A stretch of DNA of 64,000 nucleotides from Cycas panzhihuaensis (GCA_023213395.1 CM041465.1:37703741-37767740), one strand, 5' to 3'. Numbered from the stretch's first letter, positions 25,827-39,300 are shown. The notes: a model not told the origin generated them from the sequence alone. Numbers and translations: made by a program.

Positions 25827-26043
25827 TGTTAAGATGTAATATTTTATTTTTAAGTTGTAATGTTTTATTACTAGGTCTCATAAGGGGTATGTGTTAAAAC
25901 TCTCTTTATGTAAATATGATGAATCTCTGACAAGTATCAGATAGACACATAACGATTACACTTCCCTCATATATATTTAATAGATGAAACCTTCCATAAT
26001 GGCGATTCAATTTTTCTCCATTCATTTTAAAGTAAAATTAACA
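25827..26043 (+). repeat. 5' LTR of Copia C
   Basis: Runs TGTTAAGATG to AAATTAACA, 217 bp. Followed at once by TGTTATTAGAGCATG (26044-26058), a degenerate Met-tRNA primer site. Confidence 0.92.
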
Positions 26044-26511
26044 TGTTATTAGAGCATGTCAAGTTGTCTGCCTAAAAGAGAATTTGATGTCAAGAAGAGT
26101 CAAAGATTTTTCTATTGATTAAAGGAGAGGTCAAGGAATTATGAAGTAATTTGAAGAGAGGATATTCATCTGGAAGGAGATAAAATTTATTGTCTACATA
26201 TGGAAGTGTACAGACCTATACGGATGAAAAAAATTGAAATGCTCAAAATTCAACTAAGCTTTAGTGGAGGGTAGATCTCGATATGGGCATCATTTCTCTC
26301 AACTAAATAAAAGTGATTTGAGGCCATTTTTAGGGACATTTTACCAGATTATTGGTCACATGAGTTTGAAGATTCAAATATAGATTCTGATCAAAATTAT
26401 TTATTGTTCCTAGTAAAATATATTGCAATCTCTCTGATTTAATGATGTGCTTCTTTTAAGTCTAGATTTGAAGATTTCTAGTGAATTTTTTGTTAGATAA
26501 TGTGACAACAA

Positions 26512-27095
26512 TGTTTTGGAGGCTAAAATTTGGACAAGTTGGTAGCATGGTTCCCCCCCTAAACTTCCTCGAGGGGATCCAAGGAGGGCTGGAGCCCCGC
26601 TTGGCCAGGGGATGCAGGGCGAGCCAAACCCCACCCCCCTGGCAAAGAGGGGATTCGGGGGCAGTAGCCCCTGATCCAAAAAGCTAGCACTAAGAAGCAT
26701 ACTAAATTGTAAAGAGAATTTGGGTCATTCATTCACAATACCCCAGACTTGATGATCGAGATTTGTACCTTATATAACTCTCATATAGCCTGATTTAGGG
26801 TGTTTTTTCATTATATTAATGGTATTCAATGTATTGGATGTACTATGAAGAGTCGGGTGGCTGGTTGTTGTTGTTGTGAGTATTTTGTTGTAGATTATAT
26901 ACATTTCTCCATTCTTTGATAATAAAGATTGATATCTTTCCTATGTGGATGTTTCCCTAATAGACTATTAAGGTTTTATAATGTTATATTTAGTGTATTT
27001 ATGATGCCTTGGCTTTTTGATTTATTTATTATATTATCTCTAGTTTAAAAACTTGCATGTTAAATTTTAGTTTCAATTCCTGTAACTAGTTACAA
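26512..27095 (+). repeat. G-rich LTR-like insertion N in the leader of C
   Basis: Begins TGTTTTGGAGGCTAAAATTT, then a block of C/G homopolymer hairpins (CCTCGAGGGGATCC, GGGGGCAGTAGCCCC). The same architecture is seen at 60115 in Copia L. Probably a solo LTR of another family. The left end is set by comparison with copy M; the right end is approximate. The leader of C otherwise shows no coding. Confidence 0.55.
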
Positions 27096-27367
27096 AAATA
27101 GTTTAGATCTTGGTGGTAGTTTCTAGTTATTAGGACCTAATTTTCTCAATAGTTTTTAAAAATTTTAAACAAATTTCCTAAAACCCCTAACTGACTAATT
27201 TTAGATTTCAGGTTAATTTTATATATTTGTGTTCCTCTCTGGAAATTTGAGATAATTTCTTGATTTGTCTGTACACGTGTAATTTATACAAAAATCTATA
27301 CAGTCGTATGATCAACCTTCTATTTATCTAGATTTAGTCTAGTTATTATCCTTATAACATATTTAAT

Positions 27368-30300
27368 ATGGCCTCTTCCATCTTATCACTCAGTAAGCAG
27401 GATAAATTAATCGAAACTAATTATCATATATGGAAAATTAAAGTTGAAACCCTCTTGAGAGTTAAAAATATATGGAACATAGCAATTAAGAAAGAAACAA
27501 GACCAAGTGATGTTAGTGCTGCTCAGACTAATTAGGATGAAAAGGATAACACTAGAATGATAGTTCAAAAATTATTTGGCTATAATCCTCTTCTTGTTTA
27601 CATTGAAAGAATAAATTCTTTTACTAGTATTTAGAAGGTTCTTACAAATCTATATAGCCTAAAAATTTAAGCTAGAGTTATAGTCGTTGAAGAAGAGTTA
27701 TTCAAATTAGAAATGGAAGAAAATAAAAGTGTCTTTGAATCCATTCAGAAGGTGACCTCTATTAGAAATGACCTATTGAGTGTTGGGGCAGATATACCTA
27801 ATCAAGAGCTTATAGAAATGATTGTAAATAAACTCCCTAAATCCCTTAATAATCAGGTTAATTCAATAGTAAATAATAATCAAATTAAAAAAAATATCAC
27901 TTGATACCTTAACAAGGCTATTGTTAAAATAGGAATAAAGGAATAAATACTACAAAAATGGGGCAAATCTAGAGGATATATTCTTGTCCAAACTTGGTTA
28001 GGATAAAGAGGAAGAGGATAGACATGAGGACAAGGTCAAACTCCTAACATAAGAAGTCAATCTAAAGGAAGACAATAGGAGACTAGAGGACAAGGGCATC
28101 AATTTCCTCCTAGAGATGCTAAGGTCTATTTTAACTATGATAAACTAAGCCATTTTTCCAACAATTATAGAGATTTAAATGCCTACTACTACTATGAATA
28201 ATCTAGACATTATCCTTATTAATGCTTATAAAGTATGACAGAGATTCAGAGATGGAAGTGACTAGTAGGCAACTATATCAAGGAACAAACTAGTCATGGT
28301 GATGTTGAAGAGGAAATGACATTTGTAGTAGCACTCACTATGAGCCTTGAAGATAGAGATGTGTGGTACATTGACTCTAGAGCTTCTAGATACATGATTA
28401 GATGAGAAGACTGGTTTGAAACACTCAAACCTTACTCCTCTAACAAATCTATTGAATTAGGGGATAAATATCCTCTTTGAATCAAAGGGGTTGGGACTAT
28501 AGTTGTTGAGCTAGAAGTCATCATTCAAAAAATTAGTAATATATTATTTATGCTAGGATTAAAAAAGAACCTTCTATCTATATCTCAACTTCGAAAAAAA
28601 AAGGCTAGTAACTATCTTTGATAAAAAAGGATTTTATTATATTCTAGACATGAAGAAAAATGGTGTTGTAATTGCAAAGGAAATAAAAGCAATGATTTGT
28701 ACTGACTGCTCTCTAATCCTATTATTGGAAATAAAGATGCAAAAGCATACACTACTATAAATATTGATAATAATAAATTTTGGTATTTGAAGTATGGCCA
28801 TATCTCATCAATTAGATTAGAATTATTACATAATTCAGGAATGGTTACTAGACTTCCTAATACTAAGTTTTATCCTTTTATTTGTAAAAATTGTCTTCTT
28901 GGTAAACAACATCATTTACCTCTTTAGAAGGCTAAATAGAGAGTTAAAGACAAATCAAAACCAATTTATACTGACTTGTGTGGACTAATCACTCCATGCT
29001 CAATAAATAGAGCTAAATACTTTCTTATCTTCATTAATAATTTCTTTAGAAAAGTATGGGTTTGCTTTCTTTATAGAAAATCTGAAGTCTTTAAGAAATT
29101 TAAGGAATTCAAAGAAGAAGTCAAACTTGAAAGTGGAAAAAGAATAAAATGCATTAGGTCTAATAGAGGTGGTGAATACATCTCAAAGGAATTTCTAAAC
29201 ATTTACAAGAATCATGGAGTTCATCGATAGTTCACTACTCTATATACACCATAGTCAAATGGAGGAGTTGAATGCAAAAATAGAACAATTATGGAAATGG
29301 CTCATAACATGATTCAAGAAAGATAAATGTCAAAGACTTACTAGGTAATGGAAGTAAACATGGTTGTATACTTTATAAATTAAAGTCCAACATAGGCTCT
29401 GAATCAAATTTCTCTAGAGCAGGTATGGACGGGGTTTAAACTAAATGTAAGTAATCTAAAAATTTTTGGATGCCAAGTCTTTATTCATATTCTAGATAAA
29501 AGGAGATCTAAGTTAGATTGTAAAAGCATATAGTGTATAATGATAGGCTATAGTAAAAACTCAAAAGCCTATAAATGTATAGATCCACATATAAATAAGA
29601 TCTATATAAGTAGAGATGTGATTTTCAATGGAAGTGACATAATAAAAGGCTCATCTTCTCATCAAGATGTTGAAGAAACACCGAAGATAGTTCTTCCAAA
29701 AGAACCCCTGATTGAAAAAGTTTTAGAAATTACCTTAGAAGACATAGAGACTATAGAAGTTGAAGAATCAGAGAGGGCACCTTCACCTCTAACTAACTCT
29801 AGAGGTAAGGAAGACAATGGAAAAGAAATAATATCTAAGAAAATACTAAAATGGTATCTTAAGATAGTTAAATAAGGCAAAGGACATGTGTTTATACACA
29901 TAATAAGAATTCAAAATTATCAAGCTCTGTTAAGTCATGTTGAGCCATAGTATTATAAAAAAGTAAAATAATACATAGAATAGAAAAGTGCTATGAATGT
30001 TGAAATGGAATAAATTTTTAAAAACCAAACTTAGGATCTAGTTGAGCTACCTCCAAGTAAGCCTATTATAAATTGCAAATGGGTGTATAAAATAAAAGAA
30101 AATTTCAATGGTAAAGTGGAAAAATATAAAGCTAGATTAGTAGTTAAATTATACACCCAGAGAGTAAGGATAGATTATGAAGAAACCTTCTCACCTATAG
30201 TAAAATTAAATATAGTAAGAATTGTAATAGCCTTAGCTACTCAATCTAATTAGAAAATCTATCAATTAGATGTAAAAAGTGCTTTCTTGAATGGAGAATT

Positions 30301-31414
30301 CAAGGAAGAATTTTATATAAGTCATCTGGAACGTTACACTCAAGAAGATAAAGAAAACCTTGTGTGCAAATTAAAAGAGGCCTTATATGGATTGAAACAA
30401 ACTCCAAGTACATGGTATACCAGGTTAGATAATTATCTCACTTAAAATAGATTCCACAGTTGTAGCTCAGATTCCAATTTATACTTAAAGAAGAATAAAG
30501 AGTTGATCATAATAATTGTGGTCTACGTAGATAATATGATCCTCACAGGGAGTGACATAAGATCCATTGCAAATATAAAAGTAAAATTAGAGAAAGAGTT
30601 TGAAATGATAAATCTAGGACTTCTAAATTATTATCTTGGTATAGAAGTCAATTAAAAGGGGTATTTAATCATCTTCTCTTAGGGTAAATATATCAAAAGT
30701 ATACTAACAAAATTTAAAATGGGAGAATGCAAAAGTTGTACAACTCCTATAGAAATTGGTTGTGATCTAACTCAATCAAATGAAAAAGTTTCAATTGATG
30801 TAACCTTGTATAAACAATTAATCAAAAGTTTAATATATCTCACTGTAACAAGACCTAACATATCATATTCTATTGGTCTAGTTTCCAAATACATGCAGAA
30901 TCCAAAATTGACTCGTTAAAAAGCTATAAAAAGAATATTCATATATCTGAAAGGAATAGCTAATTTAAAACTCACCTTTCTAAAGGTTAAATCTGGGTAA
31001 TTGATTGGATTTTATGACTAATACTAGGTAGGGGATAAAGAAGATAAGAAATCAATAAGTGGATATTAATCAAGGGGATCCATAGAAGTAGAATATAAAT
31101 TAGTAGTTAGTGCTTCTTATGAAGCAACCTAATTAAGATAACTCTTTACTGGTCTAGATCAACAACATCAAAATCTAACAACACTCTTTTGTGATAATTA
31201 AAATGAAATCAAGTTGACTAAAAATCAAGTTCTATATTATCAAATGAAACACATTTAAGTACATCATCACTTTATAATAAAGAAAGTGCAAAACAAGGAG
31301 ATTGATTTGACATATTGTTCAACAAATAAACAAGTTACAGATATTATGAAAAAACCACTCAACAAGAAAAAAATCCAATTTCTTAGAGACAAATTAGGAT
31401 TAATAAAATATTAA
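27368..31414 (+). pseudogene. gag-pol remnant of Copia C
   Basis: Gag starts MASSILSLSKQDKL with NYHIWKIKVETLL following. The zinc knuckle near 28130 has Tyr in place of Cys. Protease keeps WYIDS (near 28355). The integrase has CKNCLLGKQHH and IRSNRGGEYIS (near 29150). RT runs from a KIKENFNGKVEKYKARLVV block (30090) through LDVKSAFLNGEFKEEFY; its active site reads YVDN instead of YVDD (near 30520). RNase H and the terminal LRDKLGLIKY complete it. Stops are very frequent, most of them TAG or TAA at Gln positions. The base composition is more AT-rich than in D or E, fitting greater age. Confidence 0.9.
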
Positions 31415-31421
31415 GAGAGAG

Positions 31422-31627
31422 TATTAAGATGTAATGCTTTATCTTCAAGTTGTAATAATTTATTACTAAGTCATATAAGGGGTATATGTTAAAACCCTCT
31501 TTATGTAAATGTGACAAGTGTCTGACAGACACATAATGGTTACACTTCCCTCATGTATATTTAAGAGATAAAATCTTTCATAATGGCAATTCATTTTTTC
31601 TCCATTTATTCTAGAGTAAAATTAACA
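31422..31627 (+). repeat. 3' LTR of Copia C
   Basis: Begins TATTAAGATG (first dinucleotide decayed from TG) after the purine tract AAGAGAGAG and ends ATTAACA; the TSD TCCTC follows. Confidence 0.9.
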
Positions 31628-31632
31628 TCCTC

Positions 31633-31709
31633 ATGATTTACTATTATGCTTCCACTATATATCTATATAATTCTAATATGGTATTAGAGTGAATTCAAAA
31701 TTTCTAATA
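31633..31709 (+). repeat. 5' LTR of A, second part
   Basis: Continues the A LTR after Copia C and aligns with 40680-40757. The primer site TGATATTAGAGC follows at 31710. A second primer-site-like TATGGTATTAGAG occurs about 30 bp earlier inside the LTR. Confidence 0.75.
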
Positions 31710-34161
31710 TGATATTAGAGCATTAAGATTGTGAAAGATCCTGTAGCATATGTGAAGCAGGTCCTAGTGAGAGTTGATCAAACTTGTAAAAGTTTTGGAG
31801 TAGAATGCAATTTAAAAGATCCATTTTTGAGCTAGTTTCTTGAGCCAGTAAGAGCTAATTAAACCAGTTATGTCAAAGACATGTGATTGAAATTTTGGAG
31901 CAAGTTAATGAATATTTAAGTTTAAATAAAAGATGAAATCTTAATTTTGGTAAGCAATTTATGTAGACATTTATTTTAACATGTTGGCATCATATTCATG
32001 AAGCAGACATGTTTAAATAAATCCACCTAATTAATAAAGATGGAGAAGATGTTTTCGCTAATTGCATTCATCGATACAAGCTAGCCCCCTACAAAAGTGA
32101 TTGAGAATTTGTAAGATTGGCCATTTCACCAAATCATAATTAGTGATAATAAGATTAGATAATTGATGGTAACATATCTCTTAGTTTCTTAATAATAAAA
32201 ATTTTTATTTGTATTTTTCTTATGGACTTTCTTCCAGTCAATGGTATCTTTTTAATAGTTTATTATTGAGAGATGAGCAAAAATATTAAAATTTTAAGGT
32301 ATTTAAAATTTTATAGAGATTCCACATATTATCATTGAAAAGAGATTAAAAGTAAGTTATTCCAAGGATTCAATATTTTATAAGTAAATGATAAGAAATA
32401 GGTAGCAGGCCTATATAATGTTATGCAACTATTTGAAAGAAATAAATCATTATGGTATGTTGGGCACCATGAATTTATATATAGATATGTTAATTTACTT
32501 GTGGAAAATTTTTGACAAGTTATGCATATAAAATTAAGGGTTTGCATTAAAAATTTATTATATTACTTGATTATGATGAATAATAACTATGAAACCCTAG
32601 TCATGATTGTATATCATGGATAATCTTGTTATATATTCTCATATGCACATATTGTGAAACCTTGCACTTTTGTGCCTTTATGAAAAGAGTTGAGTGCCCT
32701 ATTTATTATAAGATATATATGAAACATAACTCTACCATTATAAAAAGAACCTATCAAGTGATCTATTGATTATTTGAAGATTGCATGTTGGTGTTGTGCC
32801 CTCATGGTTGTATGCCATCAACTATTCAACTATAGTTAAGTCTTATTTACTCACCCCTATTATCACCACATAAATATTTGAATATATGGCAATGAATTGA
32901 GTATTGTAAAATTCACCTCATGATAAGTAGGACTCAATGTGCATCATTTTACCTATCTTTGATGTCATCATTGTATGTGTCATAGTTTGTGTGAAGATTT
33001 TTGCAGTGTGCCCTAATTATATTCACTTTGTATCAAGAGAATTATTCATTCATGAAGGATTTTCTACCTTTATAAATATGTGAAGATAGATTTACCATCA
33101 CCAGCATGGAAAATTTTGTTGTCGAATTAAATTTCAATATTTTAATTAATAATTTATTCTAAAAGTTATATTTTAATGTGTTGTTGATTAGTTTTCACGT
33201 GTTTGACTAATTTGTAAAGTCTGATGTTTAATTTATGGATATATTTTATTTTTTCTAATGTTTTAAAATATTAAATTAAATTGGAATTATTTGTTAGATT
33301 TATCCAAGCCCCTTTCATAAAGCTTGATGGTCACATGGTTTTCAACATGTAACCACAAGCTAAAATTATAAAGGTTCTTATTAAATTTCAAAGGTTCTTT
33401 TCATTTTTAAAGGATATAATGTTAATTTTTTATTATAAGTTTTGTATATTGAGCCTATTTTTTGAACTATTAATGTGTTGAAAAGAGCACTCAGGGACGG
33501 TAAAAAAAAGTGGTCACAAGGCATATTTTAAAGATTATATTATCAAGATTTTAAAGAGTAAAATGATCAAGTTAATATTGATATGATAAAAAGTTAAATT
33601 TTTAGGTAATTTGAGATATGATTTGGTAATTTTTGAAGATTTTGAAGCTCATGAGTACATATTGATGTAAATAGATGATTAATGATAAGACTCAATTCAA
33701 ATTTGGTTAAAAAATAATGCATATAAGGCTTATATTTGATGATTTAAGGCTCAAAATTGAGGATGTGGGAACCTATTTCATATTAGATGTGAGATATATA
33801 TGCTAGATAAAATAATAAAAATTACCCTTAAGAGTTTATATATTTGATTTAGTGGATATGCAATACTAATAAAATGCATTTGATATTATTCTGATAGTTT
33901 TATTAATGATCACTTGATTTGTTGAATGATAATAAAAAACACCACATATTTCATATTTATTTCAAAGAAGGACCCATTATTGTCATTATTTGATGAAAGA
34001 TATGATAAAGATAAATTTCAAAAAAAAAAAAGGTTACAAGTGATTCAATTTGCATTTTTACTTTAATATAGATTTTTATATAGAGTTACAAATTCTAACA
34101 TGAAGCATAAAGATAAAAGCATGAAGATAAAGGTGAAGTCAAAGACATAAAGATTAAAGAT
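31710..34161 (+). other. non-coding interior of element A
   Basis: About 2.45 kb, very AT-rich, between primer site and the right LTR. I find no gag, protease, RT or integrase motif in any frame. It may be an old deletion derivative or a truly non-coding LARD-like element. Confidence 0.65.
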
Positions 34162-34469
34162 TGTATGTTTTGCGGTCCTATATAAAGCTTCATAAAGCAT
34201 GAGAAATATATAATTATTATGTAACTTCCTAGTTAAAGATGAAAAGGCTCTCATATATGTAACTTCCTAGTTAAAGATGAATAGGCTCATCATGAGGTGA
34301 TTATACATATACCACTTGGCAATTTAAGAAAGGAGTTTATTTAGAGATCATAAAAAATAGGAGTAATATTGTAAACCTTCTCCTATCGTTTTTCTCTCTT
34401 AAATTTTCCACATATAAATCTTAATGTCTCCTATGGTAATACTAGATAATCTTTAGTTATATTTGATAT
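34162..34469 (+). repeat. 3' LTR of A, first part
   Basis: Matches 25474-25826 and contains a private tandem duplication (34219-34250 and 34257-34288). Broken at 34469 by Copia B; resumes at 40628. Confidence 0.75.
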
Positions 34470-34833
34470 TGAAGGTAGAGCGAGGTGCAGAGCAGGACAT
34501 TTATATTAACAAGTGCATTATAGCTCTTCAGAGTAAAAGAAAATCTAATTAAATTAAGGGCAGTGTTAAAAAACACCAGTGAGGTATTCCCACCCCTTTT
34601 ATAAGTGATTTTTAGAGAGGTTACAAGCACCTCAACCCAACCTACAAAAGAATTCAAATTAGTATTAAAAAATAAAAATAATAAATGTGCATGTACCTTA
34701 ATAGTAGTCTGTCAGTATATAGGTGGCTATTGACAGCTATTATGTAGCCCAAGGTGTCCTAGGGAGCCCTAAAGGTGGCTTTGAGAGGCCCTAGGTACAC
34801 ATCAATAAATGCACATTAGGTATTATCCCAACA
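34470..34833 (-). repeat. 3' LTR of Copia B
   Basis: Runs TGAAGGTAGAGC to TTATCCCAACA; TTCTCCCCT to its right is the polypurine tract in minus orientation. Shares AACACCA and GAGGTATTCCCA blocks with the D LTR. Confidence 0.92.
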
Positions 34834-35051
34834 TTCTCCCCTATAATGCCCAATATAAACAACTCCCAAACAGTCTCTGAATTTCTGGAATTTAACTTTG
34901 CCCAATACCTTTGTGAAGATATCTATTGTTTGATCTTCAGTGCTATAATAGCCTAATTCAATTTCTTCTTCTTTCACTAGTTCTTAAATGAAGTGATGCT
35001 GACTCTTGATGTATTTTATTATACCATGAAAAACAATTTTTTTTCCATTTG

Positions 35052-35108
35052 AATATAGCCCTCATCAAGATGTCTATATTCTCCTATATCTGTTATGAGG
35101 GCTATATT
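35052..35108. repeat. 14-bp perfect inverted repeat at the pol deletion junction of B
   Basis: AATATAGCCCTCAT at 35052-35065 is repeated as its reverse complement at 35095-35108, with 29 bp between. To its left B aligns with the RNase H end of D (near D 43570); to its right it aligns with D protease (near D 46200). About 2.6 kb of pol is therefore missing at this spot. Confidence 0.75.
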
Positions 35109-36365
35109 ACCTCTACCAACTTATTCATGGGAGGTATCATCACCAAACATTATGGATCCCTTCCTTATTTTATCTAAGGTTTGAAATAGGTGTTCCTTGT
35201 AGGTCATATGAGTTGAACAACCCAAGTCAATATACCAACTATCATCCTCTTCTTCCTTGGCAGTGAAACTAGATAAAAATAATCTATTATTGTTCCTTGA
35301 TTCTATTGTGTTATGGGCACTCCCTTTGGTGGGTGGTCCATGTTTGGAAAAGTACTTATCTTTTGAATGGGCACTTCTATGGCAATAGGAATAGTATAAA
35401 TAATCTCTTCTTCCATAACTCAAACTTCTACTTTGTGGATGAGATCTGTCAATGTTGGAAAGTCTCTCATTTTCCTCATAATATAGGGGAGAATTTTCCT
35501 TTCATTTGTTATCATAATAGTCCTGATTTGACCTTGATGATTGAATATTGCCTTGATAATTTAGACAATATATATGTCCTTCAGATTGTTTTCTTTAGTT
35601 TGGGTAGCTAGGAGGGTTCTCATTTTGTTAATGTCCTCCTTGCCTCCTTTGATGTGGGGCTTGATACTTACGAAGGTCTTATTTAACATTCCTTCTAGTG
35701 TTTCTATCCATTCTCTTGGGAGGTGATTTCCTAGATCTTGAAGTTCCTGCTTGAGAGTTTTATTGAATTCTATTCTTAGTGGCAAAGGCATGCTTAAGTA
35801 ATTCATTAGAATTTTGTCATTCTTCGACTAACATAAGTATAGTACTTAGTTGTTGTACCTTTAATATACTTAGGTCCTTTGACATAACACATCTTAAGAT
35901 TCATTCAACCACCCTTTGTTCTGTCAAGGTATCCCCAAGGGACCTCATTTGATTGACTATATCCTAAACCTTGGTCATAAACTTATTTACCGATTTTGTA
36001 GGTATCATACGCAAATTCTCAAACTTGCTTCTAAGGTTTTGGATCTTGGAGGAAGTAGCTTCTTCATAGACCAGTTGAAATGTATCACATGCTTCTTTTA
36101 ATTTGGTTGATTCATTAACATGAGGGAAAACATGGTCTTCTAATAAATAAAATATGAGTGTGAGAGCCTCATTGTCTTTTTTAACATTTTCTTTGTAAGT
36201 GGCCTTTTCTATATTAGTTATATTATGACCTAACTCACTATATCTTATTTTCACAATCTCCCACATCTCATTAGTTATGAGGATGGGTCTCATCCTCCTA
36301 CCCTAGTTTAAGAAGTTATTTCTATTAAATTTATAAATAATTATATTTCTAAAGCTAAAGGCTAT
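35109..36365 (-). pseudogene. gag and protease remnant of Copia B
   Basis: Read leftward: gag with MRPILITNEMWEIV (36293), LRSKFENLRMIPT and DIVNQMRSLGDTLTEQRVVE, then a knuckle-like region with lost cysteines (YSYCHRSAHSKDKYFSKHGPP near 35340), then protease SWYIDLGCSTHMT (35230; family has DSG). The start codon expected at 36363-36365 by alignment with D reads ATA instead of ATG. No integrase or RT follows, because of the deletion at about 35075. Confidence 0.88.
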
Positions 36366-39300
36366 TTTTAATTAAGATTTAAAAAACATGTGGTAAATAA
36401 GATGAGGTTAATAAATGTCTGAATTTGAAATTTGACCCAATTAATAATGTCTAAGGTTTTACCTAAAGTTTCTAAAGCGAACTAGTCCCTAAAAAAGCTT
36501 TTAGGCTCTAAGTTTAGGGGTCTCTAAGGGAAACCTTCGATTGCTATCTTGTCTAGTGGCACCTGCTCATAAGTGGTAAAACAAGGACCTAATATACTAA
36601 TATATAAGATTAAGGCTTGATATACCTCAGTACATATGCTGCTATGAAGATTTTTACATCCCGCTAAGTTGTGAATCTACTTATATCGAACGTTTGCCTA
36701 GCGACAGATCTAGTAGTAAAGGTTGCACAAACCAAGGCACTCACCCTCTCCAAGTCTAGCCTTGGTCTGCAAACACCAAATAAGGATAGGTTCTTCACCT
36801 CATCCTACCACCTAATATAACTTATAGCTAATGGATTTCCTCATATAATATGAGTAGGCCAGTTAGTGCATGTATGGTAGTAACTTCAAGGGTCATAATC
36901 ATTCCCCTTGTAAGGCTAGAAAAAGTATGATTGATTTGGGAGTTATATTTTTTAATATGATAATATATTAATTAAAAATTATGGTCTTACTTAGGGTTTA
37001 AAAAGTTCCTTTTATATAAGAAATAAAGTAACTAAAAGGAAATAAATCCACTAAGCAAGAGAACAACAAATAATAGACAATAAAGATCAACTTATATGAA
37101 ATAGATATGTGCTTCAAACTTTCAAAAGAATATATACAATAATCTTTCTTCAAATCTTACTAAATCAAGTGAATGAAGTAATGAACCTTTTCTTTTTCAA
37201 GTAAGACAAAGAATATTAGATGATATGTAAATTGGTTTTTTAGCTTGATATGTTTGTAGAAAGAAAACGTGGATTGATATGTTTCTTTAATGCTTTAATC
37301 AATGTAAATTTGAATTTTAGTTGCTTTTAATGATAAATAAATAGATAAGTAATGATATTTTTCAACTAACTTTGTAGCTTTCAAAAGTGATAAGGAGCTA
37401 AAGCAAAATAAAAAATGACTTCTTTGTTAATGTAGAATAAAATAATTTCTTTGTCAGTATATGCAAGATAATGAAAAATGACTAATTATCCCTTTGAAAA
37501 ATAAAATAACTGTATAAAAAAACTTGAAATTATAAAGTAGAACCTTTGCTTAAGATGATAGAAATATTAAAAAGTTATAAGTATTCAATGAATAATGTAA
37601 AAATTAAATAGATGTAGTACAAATTATACCTATTTATTGAAGTTGTACCACTTAGTTTGTTGAAAGCTCTAAGTACTAAAGAAATAACTCCTGGATAGAA
37701 AATAGATTAAAAAAGGCATACAAGAGCTATTAATAGCTTTAAGAATATATTAGTAATAATCAATGATGTAAGTATAATCCTTTTGAAGTAATAAACTACT
37801 TAAAGAGTTATAAACTCAGGCATATCTAGGCTAAACAAGAAGATCAAGATGACTAGCTTCAAACACCTATAAAATGATGTTAATTTTAAGTAAAACTTAT
37901 TCTAATATAAATAGTATTAAATACCATTTCCGATGAATCTAACCGTTTGAAAAATAGGCTCCTAAAGCTCAAGATATTAACGAATATGTATAAGGACCCT
38001 TTTAAGGACTCAAAATAGAGCCATGAGGCTTAGAGGCTATAAACTTTAAATTATATATTTGTAAAATGATATGAAAATACTCATATATATATTAGAGATC
38101 CCTTAGTATGTCTCAAGCTAAAGAAACTTAGAAAAAATTAATTTGATATTGTTGAAAATAATGAACTAAGATAAATAGGTTACCTAAACTTCACTAGCTT
38201 GGAAAGCCTACAGAATGGCTTCAAATTAGATAAAAAATATATCAACTTGTAGTGAATTGAAGCAGCTTTCCATCAAAATAGATGGTTTAAAAACTAGAGC
38301 TTGTATGCCAAAGATATTACAAAAATAGTAAGAGGACCTCTTTATAATTAGCAAAATAAGGGCTAAACAAAGGGGTCACTTCGACTAATTAAATCTTAGT
38401 TAAAAACATCTTAAATTTAATAAATGAATAGTCTACACTATAGTTCTATAAAAAATGAATGCAATGGAACTAGCTTCACTAAAAACTGATATATCAAAGA
38501 GGAGATACAACAAAAAAACATGACAAAGTCTCTTTGAATAATAATAAAAGAAGGTATAAAAGAAAACTTTTAATAAAGGTTGATTAGCCCCTTTGACAGG
38601 CTAGCCCCTCATCACTCGGGAGGTAATATGACCATGGGAAGGAGGATCTAGACCTCAAAACTTATGAAAAAAGATTAAATTTCTTAAAAAACAAAAATTA
38701 TAAAGAACAATCTATAAGTCTTTTAAATCTTCCTCCTAAGAATTAAAGAATATAGTCACATGGGGGGTCACATATGACCATAAACTAATATTAGAGGGGG
38801 CTAACACAAATTGTGGATGCCAAGGAATATGAATTTCAATTAAATTTGATTAACTATATAACAAATAATATAAATCAATGTTTGAAATGAATGACAGAAC
38901 AAATAGATTTTTGTGAACTGCGTAGTTATAAAAACGATGAGATCGATCAAATTGATCAATGGGAGGTGAAGAATTTCTCAAAAGTTGGTCTGAGCAAGAT
39001 ATAGGATCTAGACACCCCTCATCCAATAGAGAAAATGAAGAAATAATGAGTGAAATAGGAGAAATAATGATGCTAAAAGGAAGCGCAGATCTGGAGGAGG
39101 TTTAATCAATGAGTATGATCAAATAGATCACAAAAAACTCTTTGAAATCACTTTAATGCGAGTGCAGAGTCTGGGCGCCTAAATTTTTCAAAAAAAAATT
39201 AAAGAAAAAATGATAAAAAATAAGTCAAAAATGAAAAAATAATGAAAAAAAAAAAGGTTAGATGGTAGGGTTTTACAAGTCCATAAGAAGAATGAGGTTC

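Larger units (their letters stand above)
25827..31627 (+). mobile_element. Copia element C, full-length, inside the 5' LTR of A
   Basis: Short LTRs (25827-26043 and 31422-31627) with the 5-bp TSD TCCTC on both sides (25822-25826 and 31628-31632). Primer site, leader, gag-pol and purine tract are in the correct order on the + strand. LTR divergence is visibly higher than in E or D. The sequence of A continues without a gap after the TSD. Confidence 0.93.

Noticed and set aside
26410-26700. 96-codon minus-strand frame with Pro/Gly-rich sequence
   Set aside because: It spans the C/G hairpin block of LTR-like insertion N and has no domain.
31670-31690. TATGGTATTAGAG as the primer site of element A
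   Set aside because: The same stretch is also present in the right LTR copy of A, so it is inside the LTR; the site at 31710 fits better.
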